From: Scylla paramamosain
Taxonomy: Eukaryota > Arthropoda > Malacostraca > Decapoda > Portunidae
Reading direction: 5' to 3'
NCBI RefSeq assembly: GCF_035594125.1
Contig: NC_087156.1
Location: forward strand, 28,904,497-28,968,496
DNA: 64,000 bases
This document shows, piece by piece, positions 47,752 to 63,509 of the stretch. The notes under the pieces are model-generated. The model was not told where the DNA came from and did not search any database. It was given only the letters and a program-made list of their open reading frames with translations. Numbering within the stretch: position 1 is the first letter of the stretch; every line of letters starts with the position of its first letter. The position numbers were made by a program, and so were the translations under genes.

Positions 47752-48300
47752 TGGCTTCCTCTTCATTACCATCAGTTTACCTGATTTTTCCAGCAGAACA
47801 AAGGCCTCCAGGATTTAGAAACTAATTTAAACTACACGCCGCACCACGCTGGTTTAGGGAGAACATGTTTGGCCTGATTCCTCTCGTCACTTAGTCATGA
47901 AGATGGAGGCGTCAGCGGCAGAGCAACCAACTAACTAATCCACCGCAAGGGAAAGAGCGCAGGCAGCCTTGTTCTCTTGGCTGACTTGTCTAGTTTAGCT
48001 ACACGGATCTTTACTATTCCTTAGATTGCAGTTCTTCACTCTCTTATTGGTGCTTCTCCTCTTCTCTACTCAACAGCCACCTCGCATCCGTACCGTCAAC
48101 TTTTACTCTACTTTTCTTAGAGGCAACACTCACCATTTCTAACTCAGCAAAAGAGATAATCTCATTTCCTTGTATCGAGATGCTGAGAGTTTCCAGAGAC
48201 GCAGGAGGCTGTACCTAAGGGTATGCCCAGAACAAGGTCAGGGGAAGGGAAGACAACTAACTTGCTCAGACTTTTGTTATAGTCTGAGAGAGAAGTTTTA
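47643..48300. other. No gene; one CT tract
   Basis: CT at about 47671-47746. The remainder shows nothing recognisable. Confidence 0.5.
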
Positions 48301-48301
48301 G

Positions 48302-48307
<6 letters not shown>

Positions 48308-48393
<86 letters not shown>

Positions 48394-48399
48394 GGGTTG

Positions 48400-48441
<42 letters not shown>
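48308..48441. repeat. Opposed (CT)n and (GA)n arrays, hairpin-forming
   Basis: About 85 bp of CT, a 9-10-base spacer (AGGGTTGCAA), then about 40 bp of GA. The second block is the reverse complement of the first, so a transcript of either strand could fold into a ~20-bp or longer stem. Confidence 0.97.
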
Positions 48442-48447
<6 letters not shown>

Positions 48448-48704
48448 AACAGTACCTTTTCAACGTTTCGAGATGCACTACTCCGCTCCAGCTACCTTCG
48501 TCAAACGCACAAAATTATATTCAAGAGTTAAGCAAGAAAAAGGGGGGAAAAATAATAATAATTACCAAAAAGGCAATTTTCAACCTTTTTTTCTACCATT
48601 CATTAAAACAACAACACCAATGTATATATTTCAAGTTAAGGGATTCTATTTTTATATCCTTGCAATCATGAAACTCAACTATGCTACAATACTTACATGT
48701 TTAT

Positions 48705-48708
<4 letters not shown>

Positions 48709-48800
<92 letters not shown>
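48709..48800. repeat. (CT)n microsatellite
   Basis: About 46 units. Confidence 0.97.
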
Positions 48801-48802
<2 letters not shown>

Positions 48803-48924
48803 TCAGAACAACCACGAGCAAGCAATCATACAAATGGATATTGCCAATCTGCACAAACAAATGCCACAAACAAGACGAGGACAACAATTATAAATCCCAC
48901 AGTGCAGCGAGAGGCGAGGCATGG

Positions 48925-49705
48925 GACCAAACAACAGCAAAACAAGAAAACAGCAGGACAAGACAACAGCAGGAGAAGAAAACAACAGGACAAGACACAG
49001 CGGGATAAGGCAACAACAGAACAAGACAACCGCAGGACAAGACAACAGCAGGACAAGACAACAGCAGGACAAGACAACAACAGGACAAGAAAACAAAAGA
49101 ACAAAACAACAGTATGACAAGACAACAACAGGACAAGACAACAGCAGGACAAGACAACAACAGAACAAGACAACAGCAGGACAAGACAACAGCAGGACAA
49201 GACAACAGCAGAACAAGAAAACAAAAGAACAAAACAACAGCAGGACAAGACAACAGCATGACAAGACAACAACAGGACAAGACAACAGCAGGACAAGACA
49301 ACAGCAGGACAAGACAACAGCAGGACAAGACAACAGCAGAACAAGAAAACAAAAGAGCAAAACAACAGCAGGACAAGACAACAGCATGACAAGACAACAA
49401 CAGGACAAGACAACAGCAGGACAAGACAACAGCAGGACAAGACAACAACAGGACAAGAAAACAAAAGAACAAAACAACAGCAGGACAAGACAACAACAGG
49501 ACAAGAAACCAAAAGAACAAAACAACAGCAGGACAAGACAACAGCAGGACAAGACAACAGCAGGGCAAGACAACAAGAGAACAAGACAACAGCAGGACAA
49601 GACAACAGCAGGACAAGACAACAGCAGGACAAGACAACAAGAGAATAAGACAACAGCAAGACAAGACAACAGCAAGACAACACAACAGCAGGACAAGATA
49701 ACAAC
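48925..49705 (+). repeat. 16-bp minisatellite, roughly 48 units, with 128-bp higher-order structure
   Basis: The unit is GCAGGACAAGACAACA. A variant marked AAGAAAACAAAAGAAC occurs at 49087, 49215, 49343, 49455 and 49503; the spacings 128, 128, 112 and 48 are all multiples of 16. As 16 is not a multiple of three, each frame gives a 16-residue peptide period (QDNSRTRQQQDKTTAG). No unit contains a stop, so long frames are open on both strands (plus 48921-50111, minus 50077-48803). I regard these as a repeat by-product unless transcript data show otherwise. Confidence 0.95.
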
Positions 49706-49907
49706 AGAGGCAGCAAGAGCAAGCACAGCAACAGCAAGGGGGCAGAAACAGCAGGCACAGAGCAACAGCAGGAGCAGCAACAGCAGAAGGCAGCGAGGCG
49801 AGAAAGGTTCCATCCAGTCAGCAGCACCGTGGCAACATGGAAAACAAGGCGAGAAGAGAGGAGGGACAGTGATAAAAACGCCGCACTCTCCCCCCCCCTC
49901 TCCAAAC

Positions 49908-49959
<52 letters not shown>

Positions 49960-50260
49960 GCTTCATCAGGCTGTTACTGAACGCTCTATTTTGCGGGTAT
50001 ATTTTTTTTTCTTTTTTTTTCTCTCTCTCTCTCTCTCTCTCTAGCGAGTGTCGATATAAAATTAAGTTTCGTCGCAATGTGTTAATTAAATTAGCTCCTG
50101 GATGGGTTTAGTTTTTACCTTTTTTTTTATCTACCTAATTTATTCACTTGTTCTTTTTTTTCAGCATTACCTCCAAGCCGCCAAACAATGAAAATTACGC
50201 ATGTCTTCTTTTTACATTCATAATAAACTTTCAAATTTACATTAGATAAGAATTAAACAT
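49706..50260. other. No gene; CA and CT tracts
   Basis: Degenerate CAGCARCA sequence to about 49800, CA at 49910-49957 and CT at 50020-50042. Confidence 0.6.
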
Positions 50261-50262
50261 GA

Positions 50263-50263
<1 letters not shown>

Positions 50264-50322
<59 letters not shown>
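50264..50322. repeat. (CT)n microsatellite
   Basis: About 29 units. Confidence 0.97.
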
Positions 50323-50325
<3 letters not shown>

Positions 50326-50617
50326 GGGCGAGGGGAGGACTAGCATTATCGCGTAATCGTCAACTGTTAACTTTCTTCTTCCTCGTCTTTCCCTTCCACG
50401 GATTCTTGCCAATACTTCTCCAACTTGGTTCGGGAAAATGTCCAGACGAAGGTTCCATTTTGACACTTGGCCCTGTAACTTGGACAACTTCCGCAGACTG
50501 GTGGGCGGTGCGGCGCGGCGGGTTATCGGCTGCAACCTCGCCAGGGACACTTTTCTTTCGTACTTTTCCACCGCCATCGATCTTCACACTCATGAACACA
50601 AGTCGGTTAAAAGTCGT

Positions 50618-50808
50618 AATAAGGTCAGTATTCTGAATCACTTCCGCGCCCCATCTCCACTACATTTAAAAGGCTGTTGAAATTTCTCATTTTTTAAGGG
50701 GTTTTTATGGTTCAAGTGATAGATTAACAAAATTCTTTCTCTTAAAAAACCGCAAAACAGTCGTGATGAGAGAGCAGAGCGCTTCAGAATACGGATGTAA
50801 AGTCTGTA
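50618..50808 (-). mobile_element. MITE-like repeat copy, minus orientation
   Basis: GTGATAGATTAACAAAATTC, ATGAGAGAGCAGAGCGC and TTCAGAATACGGATG: interior and terminus in reverse, diverged. Confidence 0.5.
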
Positions 50809-50817
50809 TCATGGAAA

Positions 50818-50818
<1 letters not shown>

Positions 50819-50896
<78 letters not shown>
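50819..50896. repeat. (CT)n microsatellite
   Basis: About 39 units. Confidence 0.97.
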
Positions 50897-50899
<3 letters not shown>

Positions 50900-51400
50900 C
50901 TAGTTGATTACCTCTACTTCAAGACCTCATATTCTCTGAGCACGTGTACTAAGAGAGCTGTCTGAACTGAAGCTCTCTACAGTTAGATTTCTTCTTCAGA
51001 ATCGTCTTTTTCCCTTGGCCCAAGAGTGAAAAGACTAACACAGGAATTCGTTTTCACTTTTCTGCGCAAATACTGACGTCATCTTCGTGTCACTGGCTAA
51101 TATTGACACTTTCAGCAAACTCTCTCGTGCCCGGGCTGCGAGAGGAGGGTTGTGATGGCACAGAGGCCGCCGCGCAGCATATTCTTGTCGTAACAACGTG
51201 GAGGAGCAGGAAGGAAGAAGGTTGGCCACACATTTCTCAGCCGGAAAAAGGTGGAGGAGGAACCAGTCGAGGTAAAATTGTAGCGAGGCAGGGCAGGGCG
51301 TTCATCATATTTCTCCTGTTTCCTTCTCCCGACCACACCGGAGTCGTAGGAAATGAATGATGATGGCTACAAGGTGTTTATGAAGGATTACAGAACGCAC

Positions 51401-52240
<840 letters not shown>

Positions 52241-52242
52241 TA

Positions 52243-52360
52243 GTTTTTTTCTTCTTCTTCTTCTTCTTCTTCTATGTAAGAGGGATTCTGCCCAAGGCCA
52301 ACATAAAAGGCTTAAAAGGAGGTCCAGTGAATGTGCCAGTCCCTTAATAGAGTCAAAATG
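52243..52360 (-). mobile_element. 3' UTR remnant of a Jockey-like element
   Basis: CTATGTAAGAGGGATTCTGC and CCAAGGCCAACA...AATGTGCCAGTCCC are the reverse of the 3' end shared by the three Jockey-like copies. The tail side is a TTC repeat instead of a pure T run. Confidence 0.65.
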
Positions 52361-52527
52361 ACTATGATAGATTAGATTAGGTTAGGTGAAGGAGTAAGGG
52401 TTTGATTTTGAAGGAACAGGAAGTTTTAAGTGTAGAAAGAATGGGAAACCTTCTGCTATACTGTCCATCTCCCCCTTTCTCACCTCTTCTCGCTCCTCCA
52501 CCAACCCCATCATCCCAAGATTTTCAC

Positions 52528-52530
<3 letters not shown>

Positions 52531-52621
<91 letters not shown>
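52531..52621. repeat. (CT)n microsatellite
   Basis: About 45 units. Confidence 0.97.
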
Positions 52622-52625
<4 letters not shown>

Positions 52626-53150
52626 CACATCCTCACCTCCCCTCCACCCAAAGATTCTCACCTCTCTTCCCCTCTCCCTCACCTCCCCCTCCCAACCTCC
52701 TCGCCTTCCCACCACTTCAAGATTCTCACCTCCTCACTCCCTCACTTCCATCTCCTCGCCTCCTCGTCACCACCACCACGCCCTCTGCTGCCCCTATACA
52801 GTAGGTAGGCATAAGGAAACTTTTTGTCATTAAGGAAGTTAAAACAGGTAACTCTTGTGACCCATCAAGTTACGGAGACTTAAAGTTGTTAGGGATCATG
52901 ATAACCCGGCCATGTCAACCCCTTCCCCTCATCCAGCCAGCCTCCTCCTCCTCCTCCTTCCTACGTAACAATGATAATATGGGAATGATGATGATGATGG
53001 TGAGAATACGGCTCCGTGTGGTCTCGTGACACTTAGTGAGATAGTCTATTGTAAGTCAGAATTGTGAGACTTGACACTTTTAAGTAGAGTATTTTACTAG
53101 ACGCGGTACTAGTTAATTCACTGATTTCAAGCGACCATTTCTTCTTAGTC
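52622..53150. other. No gene; pyrimidine-rich then unique sequence
   Basis: CCTC-rich to about 52790, then unremarkable sequence. Confidence 0.45.
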
Positions 53151-53156
53151 CAAATA

Positions 53157-53636
<480 letters not shown>

Positions 53637-53639
53637 TAC

Positions 53640-54085
53640 CAACAACAAACAACAACAACAACAACAACAGCAACATACTAACGGATTCAGAGGATTGCCC
53701 TACGCCACACTACATCACGGTCACTGAACGCAAAGACTCACAAAGCAAGAAGTTATCACATTATTCATTATCTACGATCCCCGTTGCTGAGGTGGAGCCG
53801 AGACACACTTCCTGGTTCTAAAGTTCTCCCAACTCACCCAAACACACAAGTACGCTTGGAAAAGTTATAACGAGCACCACGGCACAGGGCAAACGGGCAG
53901 ACTTTTGCCAAGGGATGCAAGAGGGAAATTATTTTCTGTCTGACGAGGATGCAAAAAGCTAATTAAAACAGATTGAACTCAAAGCCTCTACTGCAAGAAC
54001 AACATTGATGAGGCCTCATAATCATTGTCCAGCTTCAATATGAAATAGAACTGTGATACCAACAATAGAATTATGGATTACAAAA
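53640..54085. other. No gene recognised
   Basis: A short AACAACAAC tract, then unique CpG-containing sequence. Confidence 0.45.
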
Positions 54086-54087
54086 CT

Positions 54088-54141
54088 GCCACTGCTACTT
54101 CTACTACTATTACTACTGCTACTACTACTACTACTACTACT

Positions 54142-54174
<33 letters not shown>

Positions 54175-54246
54175 TATTATTATTATTATTATTATTATTA
54201 ATTAATACTAATAATAATTATTATTATTATTATTATTATTATTATA
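54088..54246. repeat. (CTA)n, (TAA)n and (TTA)n array with internal palindrome
   Basis: CTACTA blocks, then about 27 bp of AAT directly followed by about 27 bp of ATT, then a second smaller AAT/ATT pair. Adjacent complementary blocks form a perfect AT-rich palindrome. Confidence 0.97.
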
Positions 54247-54639
54247 ATATGATTACTATAACAACAATTAAACGGTTAAACAAGCAAGGAGACAGTGACT
54301 GGAGAAGAATGGGAAAGGATGTTTGGTTTGGCCATAATCATAATAATGTTTTTGCCTTGATCACCACGCCACAGTATGTTGTAACTTTGCTGTTGTGGGT
54401 GCTGCTGTTGCTGCTGGTCTTCTTATTACTTTTTTTTTCTGTTCTCGTTCTTGCTGTTGTTAACTGATATTGATATTGTGTGTGTTTGATAATGATGATA
54501 AATTTAATGATGATTGATAATGACGATGATGATGAAGGCAGTAATGGCTGTTATTCTTGATGGTTTGTGAGGTACATATATTAGGAATTGTGGCACTGTC
54601 CAAAGATTAAAGAGAAATTATTTTGTCAAATATGACTTT

Positions 54640-57918
<3,279 letters not shown>

Positions 57919-58063
57919 TCAACACACAAATCTTGGTTGAGGTTCATCAGAATGCTTAAAATAATCAATAATTGCTTCAATACTTGCATATGACCCAAAT
58001 ACAAAGCAGATAAATCCAAAAGAAAATACTCCAACACATTTTGCAATGGTCCATTTTGATAAT
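57919..58063 (-). CDS. Last coding exon of an SLC36-type amino-acid transporter
   Basis: On the minus strand the acceptor TTTTTTTTTCCAG precedes a 145-nt exon entered in phase 2. It encodes LSKWTIAKCVGVFSFGFICF, VFGSYASIEAIIDYF and a hydrophilic tail KHSDEPQPRFVC, then TGA (57919-57921). The hydrophobic stretch ending GFICFVFGSYASIEAII corresponds to the final membrane helix of SLC36/PAT proton-coupled amino-acid transporters, where the family has a similar Gly-X-Tyr motif. These carriers move small amino acids with protons across plasma or lysosomal membranes. Joined to the preceding exon (…ELVTFWP+R), the helix order fits the family. The short polar C-terminus is also usual. Confidence 0.8.
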
Positions 58064-58164
58064 CTGGAAAAAAAAAATACAAGACTATATCATGCAAATG
58101 ATATTACAAAACTAAGATTAAGACATCATATAACTGCAAACATTTTCAAGTAAACTTTACCAAC

Positions 58165-58705
58165 CACAGTATGACTCTCCCCACCACTTTTAAAGCACTC
58201 TACAGCACATTCATCCAAACCTCAAGCATCACCTTTCCTCATTTCTCTCATTCTCATCTATACCTCCTCTCCCTTGATTGGTACGCTGTTTAACTCTTCT
58301 AATGCATTAACTTCCCCTGCCATCTGCAGTAATCACTGCTCCATCCTCCTCCTCTACATTCAGCAATCCTTCAAAATATTCCACTAACTTTTGCAGATTG
58401 CATTTTTCTCACTCAGCACCTTCCCATCACCTGCTTTCATGTTTCTTTCCTTGTTTTCTACTTCTTTCCAGATTTTCTTGTTCACCTGGATGTTTTCTGT
58501 CAGCTTCTACCCTCATCTTTGCATCATGCACTACCACCTTTGCTTGGTTCCTCTTCTCTCTGTATTTGTTGTACAACTCTTGATCCTTCTTTTCCAGCCA
58601 TATTTCATTTGCATGCTTCTTTTCCTCTACAGCCACACTGATCTTCTCACACCAACAGTCACTACCTTTCCTCACATTACCTGCAATCCATCCCATTCCA
58701 CACAC
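58165..58705 (-). pseudogene. LINE fragment: linker and start of reverse transcriptase
   Basis: The minus strand reads GSDCWCEKISVAVEEKKHAN, EIWLEKKDQELYNKYREKRNQAK and VVVHDAKMR, the charged helical linker that follows the endonuclease in many LINE polyproteins. In shifted frames KEVENKERNMKAGDGKVLSE and DECAVECFKSGGES resemble the first RT motif. Several frameshifts make it a relic. It lies in the same orientation as the host gene. Confidence 0.65.
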
Positions 58706-60198
58706 CTGCTAAGCACAATTCACAACTGCACTTTTGAGACATCTACAAAAATTATCATTCACTGATACAAGAACTATCTTACCAACCTCATCAATTTTTG
58801 ACAAGGGAAGAAATTTATCATTTTTCTTTTTCTTTAATGAAAAAATAATATATCAATATGATACCTAAAAATTTGTTCAGTATATTACTGTTGACTTTTG
58901 AATGGTAGAATTTACTGTTTTTATTTATTTTTATAAAAAAATAAATATATCAATATGGTCTGTTGAATAAGTTAAGTCGAGGGAGGTCCAGTTATACAAG
59001 CATCTGTTATATGAGAAACTAATGATATGAGATGTGTAAATTATGGATTATTTTCTTTAAATAAGCACAAATAATCCAATCATGAGCTTCAGTCCAAGGT
59101 GAGTAAAATTAGTTTAAAATGTGCACCTTCCTGAACCCTCCTACTAACACATCCTGGCCATATGGTGAGGGATGATGATTCAGATACCCAGAGACAAGTT
59201 TGTGAGTACTGGAAGAGAACCATACACCCCTCTTTTGTCCCATTCCTATCATGCATTTTCCTGCCAGTCCTCTGTTAAACTGAACTCTGTGTCTCTCAGA
59301 CTCCCACTCTTACAGCCTTACTGCTTGTTATTATACTTGTTCTCTATCATCACTTTGCTTGCAAGTAAGTTTACCATACAGTACAAATGCAGTGTACAGT
59401 GCTTTATGTGACTGATCAGTGCTCGGATGTGTTGTAGCGTTACTGCTGACATATTCTTTCCTTTACTGTCTTTGATGTGGTATTGTGTTTGTGACTGACC
59501 GTGTGGTGTATAGACTGTGTCTTATTTTGCCTCTCAAGTGCTATCTATGCCTCTCAAGTGGCCAATGAGTTTTGGTGCAAATCCTAGCAGTAAGGCTAAG
59601 CAGGCTAGAGTACCAAAAACACTCCCAAAGAAGGTTGAAATTGTTTTAGAGGCACAAGAGTGGTGAGCAAGTTACCCTCCCTGACATATTAACTACACAT
59701 TTTAAAATGTTTAATTAATATGAAATCATGTTCTTTGTATGCTGTTCTCTCTTTCAAGTTGCTTCACTGAGTTCTGTAGAATAGACACATTTGTTGCATT
59801 TGGTATTGTACATTTTAGCTTGAAATGAAAACTTACCTTTGACAAAGGTCACAGAACCTAATCCCTTTTTTTGCCATTAGTTGTTTCATTAAACAATAGA
59901 ACCTCAGTTCATGAACTTAATCTGTTCCAGGCCTTGGTTCACAAATCAAACTGTTCAAGAACCAAAACAATCTTTCCATTGAAATTAATGTAAGTACAAT
60001 TAATCTGTTTCAGCCTCAAAAATTTTACATACAATATGTGTTTTTTTTTATGATGAATTTAGAATGAAATTGAAATACACATCTTAAATAAAGACAAATA
60101 ACATTAAATTAAATAAAACAGTACTGTAATTTACCTTTGTTGTTTATAGTTGTTGGTTCAGGTGAGGGTGAGGGAGGGGAAGAGGTAAAAGGCTGCTG

Positions 60199-60358
<160 letters not shown>

Positions 60359-60666
60359 ATATAGCAAATTTTCATCTTTAGCAATCCACCCTCCCAATGT
60401 GTTTGTTACAGATAATGTACTATAATGTATGATAACTGAAAGAATAATCCAGGCTGTCTGGGCCAAAAGACTGAGCCGGTGGTGACATCCAGCACTTTTC
60501 TCCTTCTTAGGTGGCATAAGGGGGCTAAAATAACTCAAAAAAGGGAAAAAAGAAAAAATGTTCTTGAACATAGCACTCTCAAGAACACTGTTTATGCCAA
60601 GCACACCAATGCACAACTGAGCACGAGATTCCTTGGACAGTGGGTAGTGTGTGTTCATATCCCAAA

Positions 60667-62400
60667 GCATTTGCTAAAAACTCTACCTTGGATGATTCTG
60701 GGCTTGTTCCTCCCTCTCCTCCACCCTCTGACTACTTCATGCTACCTATTAAAATTCTTCGCAATGATGTTTTCCATGCCCTTGCTGGCCTAAACCCTCG
60801 GAAGGTTTTTGGACCTGATGGGGTCCCTCCTATTGTTCTCCGAAACTGTGCCTCCGTGCTTGCACCTTGCCTAGTCAAACTCTTTCAGCTCTGTCTGTCA
60901 ACATCTACCTTTCCTTCTTGCTGGAAGTTTGCCTACATTCAACCTGTTCCTAAAAGGGGTGACTGTTCTAATCCCTCAAACTACCATCCTATTGCTTTAA
61001 TTTCCTGCCAATCTAAAGTTTTTGAATCTATCCTCAACAGGAAGATTCTTAAACATCTATCACTTCACAATCTTCTATCTGATCGCCAGTATGGGTTCCG
61101 TCAAGGCCACTCTACTGGTGATCTTCTGGCTTTCCTTACTGAGTCTTGGTCATCCTCTTTTAGAGATTTTGGTGAAACTTTTGCTGTTGCCTTGGACATA
61201 TCAAAAGCTTTTGATAGAGTCTGGCACAAAGCTTTGATTTCCAAACTACCCTCCTACGGTTTCTATCCTTCTCTCTGTAACTTCATCTCAAATTTCCTTT
61301 CTGACCGTTCTATTGCTGCTGTGGTAGATGGTCAATGTTCTTCTAAATCTATTAACAGTGGTGTTCCTCAGGGTTCTATCCTGTCACCCACTCTCTTCTT
61401 ATTATTCATTAATGGTCTCCTAAACCAAACTTCTTGTCCTATCCACTCCTACGCTGATGATACCACCCTGCACTTTTTTACATCTTTTCATAGATGTCCA
61501 ACCCTTCAGGAAGTAAACATATCACGCAGGGAAGCCACAGAACATTTGACTTCTGATCTTTCTAAAATTTCTGATTGGGGCAGAGCAAACTTGGTATTGT
61601 TCAATGCCTCAAAAACTCAATTCCTCCATCTATCAACTCAACACAACCTTCTAGACAACTATCCCTCTTCTTCAATGACACTCAACTGTCCCCCTCTTCT
61701 ACACTGAACATCCTCGGTCTGCTCTTTACTTATAGTCTGAACTGGAAAATTCACATCTCATCTCTAGCTAAAACAGCTTCTATGAAGTTAGCCATTCTGA
61801 GACGTCTCTGCCAGTTTTTCTCACCCCACCAGCTGCTAACTCTGTACAAGGACTTTATCTGTCCATGTATGGAGTATGCTTCACATGTCTGGGGGGGTTC
61901 CACTCATACTGCTCTTCTAGACATGGTGGAATCAAAAGCTTTTCGTCTCATCAACTCCTCTCCTCTAACTGACTCTCTTCAGCCTCTCTCTCACCGCCAC
62001 AATGTTGCATATCTAGCTGTCTTCTACCGCTATTTTCATGCTAACTGCTCTTCTGATCTTGCTAACTGCATGCCTCCCCTCCTTCCGCAGCCTCGCTGCA
62101 CAAGACTTTCTTCTTCCTCTCACCCCTATTCTGTCCACCTCTCTAACACAAGAGTTAACCAGTATTCTCAATCATTCATCCCTTTCTCTGGTAAAGTCTG
62201 GAACTCTTTGCCTGCTTCTGTATTTCCACCTTCCTATGACTTGAATTCCTTCAAGAGGGAGGTTTCAAGACACTTATTCATCAATTTTTGACCACTGCTT
62301 TGACCCTTTTATGGGACTGGCATTTCAGTGGGGATATTTTTTTATTGGATTTTTGTTGCCCTTGGCCAGTGTCCTTCCTACATAAAAAAAGAAAAAAAAA
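60667..62400 (+). mobile_element. Jockey-like retrotransposon, copy 3, 5'-truncated
   Basis: The sequence begins at TTTGCTAAAAACTCTACC (equivalent to 31852 of copy 1) and ends in GTGTCCTTCCTACATAAAA and an A-rich tail. RT motifs include FGPDGVPPIVL, YGFRQGHSTGDLLAF, ALDISKAFDRVWH, SGVPQGSILSP and YADD (61450-61461). The first frame (60640-61707) ends after loss of one C near 61663; the rest continues in another frame to 62291. There is also a 3-base deletion near 61344. It is inactive and antisense to the surrounding SLC36-type gene. Confidence 0.9.
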
Positions 62401-62639
62401 TCATTCATGAACCAAGCTATAATTTGTGCGCAAAACTAGTTCATGAACCAATTTGTTCGTGATCTGGGACATTCATGAACCAAGGTTTTATTGTATGAGA
62501 ATTTGTTACACAAGCAATTCAAATAAATTGCTTGTATCAATGGGATCTCCCTATATAGGAACAGTATAGTGAAGAGGCAGCAGTGGAGGAGTAATGTGGT
62601 GAATCACAATCCACCACATCACTCCACCATGATCCATAT

Positions 62640-62852
62640 TCCTAACTGTTTTAGCATCTAATGTAACAAGCTTTGGTAGAAGTTATTGGAATATTCAAAA
62701 ATGTTTTTTTTTATGATTCCAAAGATAGTTTAAAGGATTATGTACCATCAAGGGGAGAAAAACTCATAATAACCCAACTAATCATCTCTTTGACCTCTGA
62801 AAACAATCTTAAGCTTAAGGAGATAACAATGTATTTATGAATACAGGCCTAA
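62640..62852 (-). mobile_element. MITE-like repeat copy, minus orientation
   Basis: TATTCAAAAATGTTTTTTTT, AAAGATAGTTTAAAGGATTA, ATAACCCAACTAATCATCTC and TTGACCTCTGAAAACAATC follow the family order in reverse, next to the inverted-repeat DNA element. Confidence 0.6.
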
Positions 62853-63388
62853 ATTTTTATTTTACCTTGAGCACAAAAATGGCTAGTCAACCTGCCCATG
62901 AATGGTTGATATGTTGCTGAGAATCATTACCTCAGGATGAAGATTTGTAGGAAAATATTGCTCTTCTTTCAAAAGGTATTTTTTCCTTTAATCTGAACTG
63001 GAATTACAACACAACTGGAAAAAGTTTTTATGCTTTTTTTATATGGCGTTCTTGCTAAAATCATAAGTGTCATGGTTGAGCTGTGAGCAGATATAGAACA
63101 ATGTCTAAACTCCCTGCCTGTGGCATGGACACACACTTGATTGACTGGTGATGGCTGTGGTTACATCTATTACACATGCAGCTCCATCTATCCCACACCC
63201 AGGTCTGGTGTATATGGTATATGTAGCACTTTCAATATCTAGCTCTCTTCTACAGCACTTTCAGTTAATCTTTTGTGACGGTGTCTAGCAGGATATTAAT
63301 AAACTTCAGGATGTAAAACTTGTTCTAGTAAATAAAGGAGTCATTAATAATAGCATTAATATTGAAATTAATAACAAAATGTTCTTAC

Positions 63389-63509
63389 CTGGGCCAAAAT
63401 GTGACAAGTTCAATGATGGGAGGAAAGATGATGGCAAGGGTGGAAGATGACACAGCCCCCACAAGGGAGATGAACAGTCCAATGTTAGGGATGGCAGCAG
63501 CAAGAATAA
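63389..63509 (-). CDS. Penultimate coding exon of an SLC36-type amino-acid transporter
   Basis: A 121-nt minus-strand exon bounded by acceptor TTTTGTTTTCAG and donor AG|GTAAGAAC. After two bases of a split codon it encodes ILAAAIPNIGLFISLVGAVS and SSTLAIIFPPIIELVTFWP, then AG of the next codon. AAIPN...LVGAVSSSxLAxxxPPxxE is a hallmark of the SLC36/PAT family (the human and Drosophila members keep IPN, SLVG and PP...E at these places) and spans two membrane helices near the C-terminus. The exon phase joins cleanly to the 57919-58063 exon. Upstream exons must lie beyond base 64000. Confidence 0.88.

Noticed and set aside
48803..50111. Overlapping 424-codon minus and 396-codon plus frames
   Set aside because: Both are produced by a stop-free 16-bp tandem repeat; neither has a non-repetitive coding core.
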